Positions 37,826-49,925 of a stretch of 64,000 bases of DNA are shown here, piece after piece. The stretch is from contig NC_092235.1 in NCBI RefSeq assembly GCF_036320965.1, positions 2,822,768-2,886,767 on the forward strand, written 5' to 3'. Under the pieces are notes generated by a model, which had not been told where the DNA came from, made no database searches, and worked only from the letters and a program-made list of their open reading frames with translations. The translations under genes and the position numbers were made by a program. Each line of letters starts with the position of its first letter. The first letter of the stretch is position 1. The stretch comes from Panulirus ornatus (lineage: Eukaryota; Arthropoda; Malacostraca; Decapoda; Palinuridae).

Positions 37826-39345
37826 ATTATACTCTGTCGCTGTCTCCCGCGTTAGCGAGGTAGCGCAAGGAAACAGACGAAAGAATGGACCAACCCACCC
37901 ACATACACATGCACATACATACACGTCCACACACGCACATATACATTCCTATACATTTCAATGTATACATATATACATACACAGACCTTTACATATTTAC
38001 ACATGTACATAATTCATACTCGCTGGGTTCATTCATTTCCCTCGCCACCCCGCCACACATGAAATGACAACCCCTCCCCCCGCATGTGCGCGAGGTAGCG
38101 CTAGGAAAAGACAACAAAGGCCCCATTCGTTCACACAGTCTCTAGCTGTCATGTATAATGCACCGAAAACACAGATCACTTTTCACATTCAGGCACCACA
38201 AAACTTTCCATGGTTTACCCCAGACACTTCACATGCCCTGGTTCAATCCATTGACAGCACGTCGACCCCGGTATACCACATCGTTCCAATTCACTCTATT
38301 CGTCGCACACCTTTCATCATCCTTCATGTTAAGGCCCCGATCGCTCAAAATCTTTTTTACTCCATCCTTCCACCTCCAATTTGGTCTCCCACTTCTCCTC
38401 GTTCTCTCCGCATCTGACACATATATCCTCTTGGTCAATCTTCCCCCAGTCATTCTCTCCATATGACTAAACCATTTTAAAACACCTTCTTCTGCTCTCT
38501 CAACAACACTCTTTTTGTTACCACACATCTCTATTACCCTTTCATTACTTACTCGATCAAACCACCTCACCACATATTGTTCTCAAACATCTCATTTCCA
38601 ACATATTCACCCTCCGCCGCACAACCCAATCTATAGCCCACGCCTCGCAACCATATAACACTGTTGGAACAACTATTCCTTCAAACATGCCCATTTTTGC
38701 TTCCTGAGATAATGTTCTCGCCTTCCACAGATATTTCAACGCTCCCAGAACTTCCGCCCCTCCCCCACCCTATGACTCACCTCCACTTCCATGGTTCCAT
38801 CCGCTGCCAAATCAACTCCCAGATATCTAAAACACTTCACTTCCTCCCGTTTTTCTCCATTCAAACTTACCTCCCAATTGACTTGTCCCTCAACCCTACT
38901 ATACCTAATAACCTTGCTCTTATTCACATTTACTCTCAGCTTTCTTCTTTCACACACTTTACCAAATTCAGTCACCAGCTTCTGCAGAGTCTCACACGAA
39001 TCAGCCACCAGCGCTGTATCATCAGCGAACAACAACTGACTCACTTCTGAAGCACTCTCATCCACAACAGACTGCATACTTGCCCTTCTCTCCAAAACTC
39101 TTGCATTCACCTCCCTAACAACCCCATCCATAAACAAAGTAAACAACCATGAAGACATCACGCACCCCTGCCGAAAACCAACATTCACTGAGAACCAATC
39201 ACTTTCCTCTCTTCCTACACGTACACATGCCTTACATCCTCGACAAAATTTTTTCACTGCTTCTAACAACTTGCATCCCATACCATATACTCGCCCGACC
39301 ACTACTTTTCCTTCGCGACGACGGGTCCGACTCTCGTGTCCTCCC
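37826..39345 (-). pseudogene. RTE-like LINE 3' half, older copy
   Basis: Minus-strand frames read [53 protein letters not shown] and [17 protein letters not shown]; after a frameshift [17 protein letters not shown], then WFSHMERMTGGRLTKRIYVS and SGRPNWRWKDGVKKIL. The 3' tail, with TTCCTTGCGCTACCTCGC and TAACGCGGGAGACAGCGAC, ends near 37830. More differences than in the copies near 30-31 kb and 61 kb indicate an older insertion. The tail is followed by TATAATAAAATG rather than a long AT array. Confidence 0.85.
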
Positions 39346-39698
39346 AGGAGCTGTTGGGGTCGAGTAGTTTCAACGCTCATGTCAGAAGTAGGAGAATTTT
39401 TTATCTTCTCAGTCTCTGACCTTTTTCTCCTTTTGACACAGTCTTTGCTAGACAATCTATGTGGCATTTGCATTCCAAAAGGTTCTAATTTCTCTTCTTA
39501 GATCAAAAAGTTCACAAGTATCTTTAAATTCATCTCTATTTTCGTTCTGTATTTAATGAGTTTTCACCTCACAAACCGGATGATTCGAGTTACAGAACAG
39601 GGATTTCCTTGAAAGTTTGCAATTCTTGAAAAGTGGAACTGCGAGAAATTAGGTGACTGATAAAATGATTCACTTCGCTCAAATTCATTGTACTTTTC

Positions 39699-39700
<2 letters not shown>
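39346..39700. other. Unassigned sequence
   Basis: No clear gene. The minus frame upstream of the LINE (39473-39346) is basic and Glu-rich but unrelated to the LINE body. Confidence 0.4.

Positions 39701-39703
<3 letters not shown>

Positions 39704-39779
<76 letters not shown>
39704..39779. repeat. (CT)n microsatellite
   Basis: About 75 bp of CT repeats. Confidence 0.97.
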
Positions 39780-39780
<1 letters not shown>

Positions 39781-39789
39781 ATTCCTCCT

Positions 39790-40600
39790 CCTCCTCTTTT
39801 CTTCTCCCAGCTTTATTCTCCCGTCTCCCTGGGTAAGACAGTAGCGAACACCGGACCACAAAACACACTCCTGACTTTACAAGATAGGAAGATATGCAAT
39901 CGATAAGAGCGTAAGATCTTGCCTGTGATATCACGTTGGAAGGATATATTAAGCTGTCGATGGGATGGTCTACCAGTTGCCTTGAAAATGGGAAGATCTG
40001 CTGGTTTGTTAGGCATTCGGAACATTGGCCAGTTGTTTTGACAACGGGAGGAGCTACCTGTTCGTTAGAACTTGGGGGGACCTGCCATATCATTTGCAAT
40101 TGAGGAAGTCTACCACTTGGTTTGAAGAACCTCCCATGGCTTGTGTGTAGGAAGGAAGACATCCATCCAGCTGATGTACAACTGGAAAGTAAAGTTTTAT
40201 AAGACGTTAGTCCCCATGTGGCCTTGTTTTGCAGAGTTCAAATTTCACTCCTTCACTTCTCGACGTTCGTGCATATGTGTAGCTTTCCCTTGTCCTTAAG
40301 AATTCCCATTCCTTTCAACTTTCTAGCTGTTTACCGATCCATTTCCATCGGATCTATCAGTACTGTTCTTTCATTGATCTCGTTCAATTGCTATCGTAAT
40401 CTTGCCGTGTTCAAAATAATCATAAGTATTGGGAGCAGGTACATAGGCTGTTTTGCAAGAACTGTCAAAATACACTACAAAATATTAATCATAAGCGCTT
40501 GCGTTTTGCGTAAGAGACGAAGTACTTTTCGTACAGCAGGATTTCCCACTTAGAGTGGTTGAAAGCAATGATATAGATGTATTTAAGGATACATTCATAA
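39790..40600. other. Intergenic, no gene seen
   Basis: Contains degenerate repeats of a CTACCAGTTG/TTTGAAAAT-type unit around 39960-40130. No coding motif. Confidence 0.45.
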
Positions 40601-40785
40601 CTATTTCGCATCAAGTCCACGACTAACATATTTTTGTGCCTCCAAAGTCGCACCAACAATTTGTAGTTTTTTTCCTTGATCATTCGTACGCCTGCCAACT
40701 TCTACCACACTAATAGGTGAAATTCTGCTGTCTTCCACTATCATAACCAGCCTCGAAGGGATCCAGTGATATGTTGCTGTTTGTG
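40601..40785 (-). pseudogene. Dispersed coding-like fragment (YHWIPSRLVMIVED)
   Basis: The minus-strand frame reads YHWIPSRLVMIVEDSRISPI, then SVVEVGRRTNDQGKKLQIVG and LEAQKYVSRGLDAK. It matches 16530-16690 in the first 25 residues at protein and DNA level. The protein family is unknown to me; it is probably part of a repeated element. The frame ends at a CA microsatellite (40796-40853). Confidence 0.45.
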
Positions 40786-40794
40786 TTTCTCTAT

Positions 40795-40795
<1 letters not shown>

Positions 40796-40853
<58 letters not shown>
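40796..40853. repeat. (CA)n microsatellite
   Basis: About 58 bp of CA repeats. Confidence 0.97.
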
Positions 40854-40857
<4 letters not shown>

Positions 40858-41210
40858 GATATATAAGTTTACATATTCCTTAAGACAGATCTGAGAGAAT
40901 ACGTTTTCTGACCTTCAAGTAAACATCATGTATTCATTTTAATCAACGTGACAGAGTGGAAGGAGGTGATCTTGCAGTTCATTAGTACACCGGAAACTGG
41001 AGGTTTCCTGACTGTCGAATGATTGTTAGTCTTTACAAAATACCGAACCAATAAGTTCATGGACGGTCAGACATATACAGTATCTGACCAATTAAGGTTT
41101 CCTTGTCATGCATGCAGTTTTTCTTGACGCAACTGGCCCTTGAGATAAATCAGAAAGTCTCATGTTCTTGTATCAACAAATATAAAATAAGCTGTGGAGA
41201 ATTGTAATTC

Positions 41211-41212
<2 letters not shown>

Positions 41213-41273
<61 letters not shown>
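41213..41273. repeat. (GA)n microsatellite
   Basis: About 60 bp of GA repeats. Confidence 0.97.
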
Positions 41274-41277
<4 letters not shown>

Positions 41278-41800
41278 CTGTCCCAGGACATTACCGTACA
41301 AGAACATTCTTAAGAATCAGGAGCAGACCTCTATGGTAGAGGCAGCTGAAGGATCGTCAGTCAAAAATTTCCTCCCTTGACGTTCGGCTTCCAGCCTAGG
41401 GATGGCATGAAAGTCTATATGGCACTCGAACTTCATCTGTTGGGAAGATAATAATGAATTACACGACCAAATTCCTAAAGGCCGAGTTGCCTTTTTTTTT
41501 TTTTAGGTAGAATAAGGATTTTACGATCAGATATAATGGGAGAACAAAGTAATAGGGAGATAAAGGAGAACAATGTGGCACAATTATATAAGTGATAAAG
41601 TCCTCATAATTAAGATGTATAGCATATGCCTATGTCAATCAGTGAGAACTAGAATAGAAAATAGTGTGATTATCATATACTGGAAGCTATAGTGAAGAAA
41701 GAAATTAAAGATATCTATGACATTCAATCACCTGTACTAGAAACATATTTGACAGTCATATGATAATCACCTCAATCATGTATGTGACCAGCATCAACTC
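41274..41800. other. Intergenic, no gene seen
   Basis: AT-rich; a T-run at about 41492. Nothing recognisable. Confidence 0.45.
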
Positions 41801-41805
41801 AACCC

Positions 41806-42530
41806 TCAGTACCAGCCACATTCCTTCCTCCCGCCACGACCAGACTTTTTCTTTCTCTGTGGTCCGGCAGTTGTGCTATCGGGCTCGGTAATGGTGTTAT
41901 CGGGTTGGGTCTTGCGTTTATTTTTCTTACGGCGACGTCCGGTAGCACTGACCTCGGGTTCGTTAATGTCACCCTGATGTTCAACTACTTCGCCCTCGGG
42001 TTCGGTAGTGTCACCCTGATGTTCAACTACTTCGCCCTCGGGTTCGGTAGTGTCACCCTGATGTTCAACTACTTCGCCCTCGGGTTCAGTAGTGTCACCC
42101 TGATGTTCAACTACTTCGCCCTCGGGTTCGGTAGTGTCTACCTGAGGGTCGACTACCTCGACTTCGCGGTCGTCGTCAGACTCTACCTCGGGTTCGACTG
42201 TGTCTACCTGAGGGTCGACTACCTCGACCTCGGTGTCGTCGTCAGACTCTACCTCGGAATCGTCAAAGTCCACCTGAGGTTGGACTATCTCGACCTGGTA
42301 CCAGACCGCCGGTATAGGTACGCCTAGCCCTGCGCCTCAGTATGTACTTCATCAGGGAGCAGAACAGCTAGAGGGTGAGCAGCGCCACCGTCGTTACGGC
42401 CAGGAAGGCCGTAAGGAGCACAGGAACACTCCAACCAGATACTGCCTGGAGGCGCTCCAAGTACCCCACGGGTACCTCTGGCTCGTTCACCAATCCCTGC
42501 AGGCGGAGGATGTTCCGCACTACGTACACA
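41806..42530 (-). pseudogene. Broken membrane protein with acidic repeats and basic tail
   Basis: The minus strand reads, from about 42525, YVVRNILRLQGLVNEPEVPV and YLERLQAVSGW, then a hydrophobic helix SVPVLLTAFLAVTTVALLTL, an in-frame TAG, LFCSLMK and a basic YILRRRARR stretch. A shift of frame leads to VEIVQPQVDFDDSEVESDDD, four 14-residue units of the type TTEPEGEVVEHQGD, and a basic end (RRRKKNKRK, QRKKKSGRGGRK). The upstream sequence TTTTTTTGCTGTGTGTACGT plus AG could be a splice acceptor. The helix followed by Arg residues suggests one transmembrane span. A stop and a frameshift make it a likely pseudogene, unless the frameshift marks a missed intron. No family recognised. Confidence 0.4.
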
Positions 42531-42534
42531 CAGC

Positions 42535-43090
42535 AAAAAAACTATCGCGCGTTTTTTGTACGAAACAAAATGACGCACCAGACGTGGAATAATGGAAGAG
42601 TCAACATTTTCCTGTGAGATGGTGGTAGCCCTGATGTCCCTGCCTGTGGGTGTCCTCACCTATGTAATGGCAACGATATATCCTTCCGTATGTAGTACAG
42701 TAGATGGGATACGTAAATTGAGCATGTAAATGTAATATTCTGCACAGTAAGGCATATTGCAGTAATCATTATCTCTTGCAAAGTGTCAAATTCGTGGTGT
42801 AAAATAATATACTACATGGTAACTACGACACCCTGCTTCATACCGGAGGTGATTTATCTGTCTGCTGGTTTAGATTAATCAGCAACCTCACGTAATATGT
42901 AGTATCACCTGTGTGACTGATAACAGTATGTCACAAACCTGGCACCACATCATAGTATTTAGTAAACCAACATGAAAAGTAATGACTCTTTTCATGGATC
43001 TGCATTAGTTAACTTCCCTTTAACAGTGAAAATCAGATTTCTATATAACATGACCATAGACATGTTGTTGGAGGTTAAGGAAGTAATCTT
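42535..43090. other. Intergenic, no gene seen
   Basis: A short segment (CTATCGCGCG next to a poly-A stretch) recurs near 45265 in inverted orientation. Otherwise nothing recognisable. Confidence 0.4.
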
Positions 43091-43110
43091 TGACTGTAAA
43101 TTTTATTATT

Positions 43111-44037
43111 TCAATACTTGGTATAACCTCGTCCCGTTGCCAACACTTCATTGAGCCTTCGAGGCATGGATGCCACTAACGGCTGCGTTAAGTTCCTACC
43201 AGAAGGGCTTCGTAGATGTTCCCATGCTTGTAAAGCATCATTTACGACTGTAGCACGACATCGATGTTGTCGGTCAGGCACGCCTTTCTGCATGGCCGCC
43301 CATACGTGCTCTATCGGGATGAGATCAGGCGATTTTGCAGGATGTGGCACACTGTTATACGTAGATGGCGAGCATGCCACGCCTTTACAACCCTGGATGT
43401 GTGAACTGGGCTGTTATCTTGGACGAGGTAAAATGGCTCCGGCTCTGGAAACAGCATAGCCCCCACTGAAGGTAGCAGGACCTCCTCCAGTATCTCAACG
43501 TATCTAGGTCCGGTCAAGTGGCCAGGCCCGACATCCACCAACTCACCGACACCAGCACCATGGATGGATCCAACCAAATAGTCCTGCACTGACGCGCGCA
43601 CCCACTCCTCCTGCTACCCACCACATGTTGTGTCTCGTATCTGGTTATATAAAATGTATAAAATTACATAAGACACACGTGTGTCTTAATCATATTAGTG
43701 CAACTGTTGCTGCAATATAGATTAAGATAATAACTAAATTAAAAAATATTAACTAACAATATATAATAATTCTTTATTATGATATCACATCGTAAATGGA
43801 GATTATTGCTACAGTATTTACATATGCCGTATAAAGTGATCATGATCACTGTTAGTCACTTAAAAAATAATGAGTGTGCATAACTCAAATGTAATACTGC
43901 AGCACAACAGGACGTTTCAAGCAGCAAACGACTGTGGTGGCCGTGGCACCATGGTTTCAAAGCACTTCCGGAACGGTTGTTCATGTTGGCCTCACCATAA
44001 ATTGTCATTATAAAATGGAAAATATGTTATATAGCAT

Positions 44038-44085
<48 letters not shown>

Positions 44086-44764
44086 TGAGAGAGAGAGAGA
44101 GACAGACAGACAGAGAAAGAGCTAACCTGGTGTTAGGATGCCGCCAAACATGTTTGTTTGCAGGGGGACCATCGCTGCAGAAGGTTTTTTCATCACAAAA
44201 GATGACGTTCTCCCAAAACTGATGTGGCTTGTCCGCATACTCCAACGCATACTCCACCCTGCTCTCCATGTTTGCCTCACTTAACACAGGTTTTGTTGCT
44301 GGTATGTGACCACGTAGCCCCTCAGAGTGATGTCTGTTTCGGACAGTTTGAGGTGTGCACTGCAGACCAAGAGTATCCCGAATGTTGCTAGCGGGCGTGA
44401 AGGGGGCAGCAGCAATGACAGCTGCTATGGCCTAGGGAAAGGATGACATATCGCAAATATAACATGTGATGTGGTTATTTACATAACATCAAGTGGTCCA
44501 GTATACCTATATATGCAACATCATTACCTGATCATCTTCCGGGGTTGTGCAACGTGGGCGCCCACGCCGATGCCTGTTGTCTGTGTTGCCCAACTCTGCC
44601 TGTCGGCGAATCCATCGTGCTACGGTTGACCGGTGAATACCAAGACGTCTCCCAATTTCAGAGTCGCTGTAGCCCTCATTATGAAGCTGTAGAATAGCTT
44701 CACGTGTCGCTTGTGAGGTCTCCATGGTAAAATTAGATATACCACAAAAACAACCTTTCGACAT
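43111..44764 (-). pseudogene. Tc1/mariner-type transposase, interrupted
   Basis: Read on the minus strand: a helix-turn-helix region (44723-44507: ATREAILQLHNEGYSDSEIG, HRSTVARWIRRQ, then a GRPRCTT hook), the first catalytic Asp in FWENVIFCDEKTF, the second in FYLVQDNSPVHTS and the last acidic residue in AKSPDLIPIEHVWAAM. This is the usual order for Tc1-like transposases, which cut and paste DNA using a DDE triad. The frame is broken several times and interrupted between about 43610 and 44130 by unrelated AT-rich sequence with a (GT)n array at 44043-44085. I could not fix the terminal inverted repeats. Confidence 0.85.
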
Positions 44765-45360
44765 TGGCTCGCAGTGAACTATACCCGCGCTGTTTCATTG
44801 TTTCAAAAATATATCGCATGTCTCATTACATTTCCTGCATGGACACGAAATGGTGGTGTAAGATAACCTTTATGGACTACCACGAACCCAGATGTGCTAT
44901 AGAATAATACAATATCAATAGTAAAACATATTCTTCCCAAATTACACCTATACAATATGAAGCTATTGTGTTTACCTGGCATCACATTGAGGTATGCTGC
45001 AGCTACCACATGCGGGGGTTGCCGCATATAGCTGTGTGTGTCTCACAGATATATTACACTCACCAATTCAAAAGTAGGGGTTCATACTGCCTTGTATGAT
45101 GTAATTTTATTGTTAATAATATACTGCCGCTCTTGTGGCACGTAACTTACATGGGTCTAGCATAGGACTCTGGAAACCTGTGGCTTCCAGGCACGTATAC
45201 CAACCCTACCGGCATGGTACAACAGGTAGGTCAGTGATCATTACACACGTCTTCGACCCCCTCTGCGCGATAGTTTTTTTGTTGTGTGTACTTGTGTATA
45301 TGGTCTTAAGATTTAGGTGACTAAGTATTGGAATTCACTGGCAGGTGTGGTACACATTAT
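44765..45360. other. Flank of the Tc1-like element
   Basis: Probably includes its left end, but no inverted repeat partner was found. No other gene is seen. Confidence 0.35.
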
Positions 45361-45490
45361 CACCGAGCCTGAGTCTCAAAGATCAAGGTCATGGGTTCGA
45401 ATCTCCAACATTTAGTATGTTTATCCAACTTTATAGTGAAGATTTTAACGATGAATTAGGATTTTGACATCATCTGAAAGTGATGAATCA
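45361..45490 (+). repeat. Decayed tRNA plus flank, relative of 24155-24360
   Basis: GAGCCTGAGTCTCAAAGATC, then AAGGTCATGGGTTCGAATCT, is the eroded 3' two thirds of the tRNA at 24155. The following AACATTTAGTATGTTTATCC and TTATAGTGAAGAT match that tRNA's 3' flank. This supports a tRNA-derived SINE or an old duplicated tRNA locus. Confidence 0.6.
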
Positions 45491-45649
45491 AAGATCAGTG
45501 ATTTTAAGAGCTTAATAAGATTGTATTGAAGTGGAGAGTGTAGTGGCTGAGGCCAAGGACCAGTGGTGTCCAGAGAGTAGTGAAGATAATGACCATCGTC
45601 CTGCCCGATTAGGTGAGGTCAAATGGCACTTAGTGAGGTAGCGAGTTAG

Positions 45650-46260
45650 AGTCAAGAACAGAGGAAGTATTTTGGGAACAAGTGAGTGAGTGTGTCAGCA
45701 GTTATGATGCAAGAGACCAGGTATTAGTGATGGTGATTTAAATGCGAAGGTAAGTAATGTGGCAGTGGAGGGTACAACTGAGGCGCATGGAAATGGTGAA
45801 CAACTTGTGTTGTGTGTGTGTAAAGGACTGGTGATTGGGAATACCTGGTTTGTAAAATGTGATATACACAAATATACGTACGTGAGTAGGAGAGATGGCC
45901 AGTGGGCATGACTGTATTACATGTTAATTGAAAGGCGTGTAAAAGAAAGACTTTTGGATGTAAATGTGCTGAAAGTGGCAGCTGGTGTGATGTCTGATCA
46001 CCATCTTGTGGAGACGACAGTGAAGATCTGAAGAGGTTTTCGAAAAAGAGGAAACAATGTCGGGGAGAAGAGGTGGCGAGAGGAAGTGAACTTGGAAAAG
46101 AGACTTGTGTGAAGAAATACCAAGAGAGATTGAGTGCCACATACACTCTTACTGTGTAAATATCCCTTTCTATGAGATTACGTAAAGATGTTGATGAACA
46201 GAGGAGTTGGGATATGACATGAAAAAGTTGGAGAATAAATGAAGGAAAGATTGAGATATA
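45650..46260 (+). pseudogene. RTE-type endonuclease fragment
   Basis: The frames read GDLNAKVSN, then LVIGNTWFVKCDIHKYTYVS, then IERRVKERLLDVNVLKVAAG and MSDHHLVETTVKI. These are conserved blocks of the apurinic-type endonuclease of RTE-like LINEs (catalytic Asp and Asn in GDLNA, and the SDH motif). A stop after DGQWA and others downstream break the frame. The matching reverse transcriptase parts lie elsewhere in the window, so this is a separate fragment. Confidence 0.75.
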
Positions 46261-46725
46261 CAGATGACTGGCGGGCCACCATGATGGTTGTCAATCTAGC
46301 CAGCTGGGTTATTATTTATAAGTTGTGTTTAGTTGTAGGTCCAAGTTTGTTGTCAGGATATAATGTTGACTGCCAGTGAGTACCTGGCTGGCGCGGGTGC
46401 CACAAGGCTGGGTCAAGTGTAGTGTAAGTGTGGTCTAGGGATGGTGTGTGTACCACTTGTAGATGATGGGCCGCATCATGACCTGCCGGTTATAACATCT
46501 TGACCAACACCTGCTGCTGCTACACTTGCAACTCTCCTTTTCTAAGGCCGTTTTTATGCTTCGTGTAACTTTGTCTTTTTTGAATCATTCTAAAGCTATA
46601 GCTACAAAAATGTTTCTACTTTGTAGTTTTTGTGAAGATATACTCTGAAAGCACATCGCTGTCGTCTTCCAGGCATTGCCCATCTGATACAATAATTGGT
46701 GGCAGGTGACAGTTGATATAGAGTG
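46261..46725. other. Intergenic, no gene seen
   Basis: Nothing recognisable. Confidence 0.45.
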
Positions 46726-46729
46726 ATTG

Positions 46730-47260
46730 AGGCCAACGTGACCACGTGGGGTTGTGACTGGTTGAGGCTTGGGTGACCACGTGGGGCTTATGACTGGTTG
46801 AGGCCAGCGTGACCACGTGGGGCTTGTGACTGGTTGTGGGTAGCATGACCACGTGGGGCTTGTGACTGGTTGAGGGCAGCGTAATCGCGTTGGATTGTGA
46901 CTGGTTGAAACCAGCGTGACCACGTGGGGTTGTGACTGGTTGAGGCCAGCGTGACCACGTGGGATTGTGACTGGTTGAGGCCAGCTTGACTACGTGGGGT
47001 TGTGGATGGCTGAGGCCAGCGTGACCACGTGGGGTTGTGACTGGTTGAGACCAGCGTGACCACGTGGGGTTGTGACTGGTTGAGGCCAGCGTGACCACTT
47101 GGGGTTGTGACTGGTTGAGGACAGCGTCACCACGTGGGGTTGTGACTGGTTGAGGCCAGCGTGACCACTTGGGGTTGTGACTGGTTGAAGCCAGCATGAC
47201 CACGTGGGGTTGTGATTGGTTGAGGACAGCGTGACCACGTGGGGTTGTGACTGGGGTGTT
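46730..47260. repeat. 35-bp minisatellite with CACGTG, about 15 copies
   Basis: The unit is GTGACCACGTGGGGTTGTGA plus CTGGTTGAGGCCAGC. Most units keep the CACGTG palindrome (an E-box), and some have CACTTG or CGCGTT. The unit is not a multiple of three, so open frames appear in several frames without being coding. Confidence 0.95.
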
Positions 47261-47279
47261 GATGTGTTGTGGTCGGCGT

Positions 47280-48230
47280 CCACAAGGTCGTTATCTTAGT
47301 ATTTCAGGAACGGAGGAAGATCCACAGTGGACGTTTTACAAACACAATGTTGAATCATCACAACTTTTACCGAATCTGATTGAAATCAATGAATGAAATA
47401 TGTCAAATATTAAGAAAAATAAGACAAAAGAAAAGTGATGTTTATCAATTCTTTCATTTTTCTTACGATCATGTGAAATAATTGCCAGATACCCCGTGCA
47501 GTGCTAACCCAGCGACCATACTTGACGGTTTTATTGTAGTACGATCCATTTTGGGGATGCCAGAGCCCAGGAAACTTCTCATATTCATCAAGTTAGGTTA
47601 TCATTTCTCTCTGTCCCCCCACTCCGTGATCAAGATAAAACACATCGGATAACCAGAACAGCGCGAACACCCGTCCTGACTGACCACCAACGAGTTACTG
47701 AAACCTTTTGAGCACCAAATTTTATAAGGCGCTAGATTCTCTCACGAAAGGCGCTAAAAAAGCGTTAAACTTGCTAAAATGACAGCGAAAAAAATGCTCT
47801 TCGAATTATTTCTGCTCTTTGACGTGCCAAATGATTAATGACAGGTACGACTGACTGTTTTAACACTAAAATACTCACTATTATCCCAGATCTGCTAATT
47901 ACCAATTCGCAGTCTCTTCGTCCTCGGTGACCTGGGGTTGTGGTGGTCTATGTGAGGGTCTAGGTTGTGGTTGTGATAACTCGTATCTTTTCAATAATCC
48001 AGTGTTTTTCAGCACTTCCTCAGGCAGTTCATAATCATAACAACAGTTTCTATTTCATCTTAGTCCATACTTGACAGTTAGTATTGCATTTAAGCTTTTG
48101 ATAATCAATTTCGAAGCTTTCACTTCACGATGTTCATATAACTAAAGATTTCCTCCTGTTGTATCCTTGTACGAGGTTATTTCAGTCCAGAGTGCTAGGG
48201 CGCCAGTGTTCTGCTTCCACAATACACGAT
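47280..48230. other. Intergenic, no gene seen
   Basis: Contains GGCGCTAGA/GGCGCTAAAA-type motifs near 47730, which return near 50190-50270 (TTTGGCGCTAAATACGA). No coding motif seen. Confidence 0.4.
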
Positions 48231-48239
48231 GAAGCTTCC

Positions 48240-49870
48240 TCAACTGGAACTCAATGCGTGTGAGAAATTTTCGTTATCAGTAAACATCTTTGCTAATTCC
48301 AGTATTCCAGGCTTTATGGGTTGCAGACATTCACTTGTACTCAGTGATGACATTGACTGTGACACTTGGACATTATCTGGCAAACGTTGACGAAGCTGTT
48401 TCACCAACTCCACTACAAACTGTATGTATCTTCCTCGGATATCCTTTTCATCAGGAAGCTTACATTGTGCCATCTCCTTTTCAAACTCGTTCCTCAAGGA
48501 CGCACGTGGGTCAAAGTAGTTCTCTACTGAACCTCCTTCCTCTAATTTCTGCCTGGGATGAGAACCTTAGAACTTATGGAATCAATAAGTTGAATAAGGT
48601 CACTTAGCAGTTTGCTTGGATCCTGTACCTCAGCTTCAAATTTCTCATTTACACACTGTACGTCTCCAAGAATATGCTTCAGGAATATCAGGAAGGCATA
48701 GTTTTTCTTATCACAAAACATCTCATAGAGATTCTGATATGTGTAACACCTCTCATCATTTCTTGCCATTTCAAAGTGAGTCATAAGTTCAACCCACTGC
48801 TGCAGTATTATGACAACTGCTGATTCAATTGACAGCCATCGAGTCTGGCTTAGCTGTATAAATTTCATTGGAGCTTGACCATTACTGGCAGAGTGGGAGA
48901 ACCAATTATAGGTTTCTCTGACGATAAAATCCAGGTTCCTAGGGAGATACTCTGCTGCAGCGTGAGACAACTAGCTGTAGAGAATGACACACACACACTT
49001 GATCAGGATCAGATGAGGAACTTCTGACTTGAGTGTATCATACACTCCACAGTTAACATCTGTTATCACAGAAGCATTGTCGGGGCTAATTGCAATAAGG
49101 TTTTGTAACTCCAACCCATTATTTTTCAAGGACTTCTTGATGGCATCACATATCCCATTAGCATTACAGTCAGTCAGCTCAACAAGATCCAAGAAAGTCA
49201 TTACAATCTTATTCTTACTTTCAGAATAGAACTGGACAGCGATACCCAATAGTTTCGTTACCGTAATGTCATTACTTTCATCAGTTAAGAAGCTAAACTT
49301 CTAATTGTCTATATCACTTTTTAAGTCTGGTGAAATGCGGGGCAATCACATTGCACACAATTACACTACACTTCCACCTTTTTAACTTGGAATCCTTGCA
49401 TCTTTTACTGTTTGCAAATCCTGCTTTGCACAGCTTACAGAAATGATCAACAACACGTAATGACAGTTGAGATGACGAACAACACGTAATGAACACCTGA
49501 GATGATGAACAACACGTAATGAATAGCTGAGACGATGAACAACACGTAATGTACAATGTTCTGCAGTGAACAGTGACACATTTCCTTCAGTCTCTCGTAC
49601 GTCATCACTCACTTTTACAAACGGAATTGTGGTTTGTCTTTGAGTACTGAATGACTCTTCAGCTGTCTTGTGTTCAGCTGTGTTGTTGTGTTTTTCAGTG
49701 TCACTAAGTTTGGCAGGCGATGGACGATGGCTGTACTTGCAAATACATTTTGTGTCATCCCTTCTATATCTCTTAACCACTTTTCATATTTAGGGTCTTT
49801 CAACCATTCTGCTCTAAAATGTTGAGGATATTTCTCACTCATTATTGTGTTCGTTAAATGTAATGGTCTG
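48240..49870 (-). pseudogene. hAT-type transposase with BED-like finger, broken
   Basis: Minus-strand frames read, in order: YPQHFRAEWLKDPKYEKWLR; a degenerate BED-type finger (KCICKYSHRPSPAKLSDTEK); FCKLCKAGFANSKRCKDSK; the transposase core SESKNKIVMTFLDLVELTDC and LIAISPDNASVITDVNCGVY with SEVPHLILIKCVCV; and AAEYLPRNLDFIVRETYNWF, LSQTRWLSIESAVVIILQQW and QDPSKLLSDLIQLIDS. The order fits hAT-like transposases or the host genes derived from them. Several frameshifts and stops, a 30-bp tandem insertion at about 49455-49560 and a CA microsatellite at the start (49870-49924) show it is inactive. Confidence 0.8.
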
Positions 49871-49878
49871 CACACACA

Positions 49879-49924
<46 letters not shown>
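49870..49924. repeat. (CA)n microsatellite
   Basis: About 55 bp of CA repeats. Confidence 0.97.

Positions 49925-49925
<1 letters not shown>

Noticed and set aside
41905..42327. Hydrophobic repeat frame opposite the acidic-repeat gene
   Set aside because: Antisense shadow of Glu-rich repeats; the minus strand has the expected charge pattern and basic tail.
46585..47283. Several 90-195 codon frames over the 35-bp satellite
   Set aside because: Products of a repeat unit not divisible by three and without stops; no unique sequence in them.
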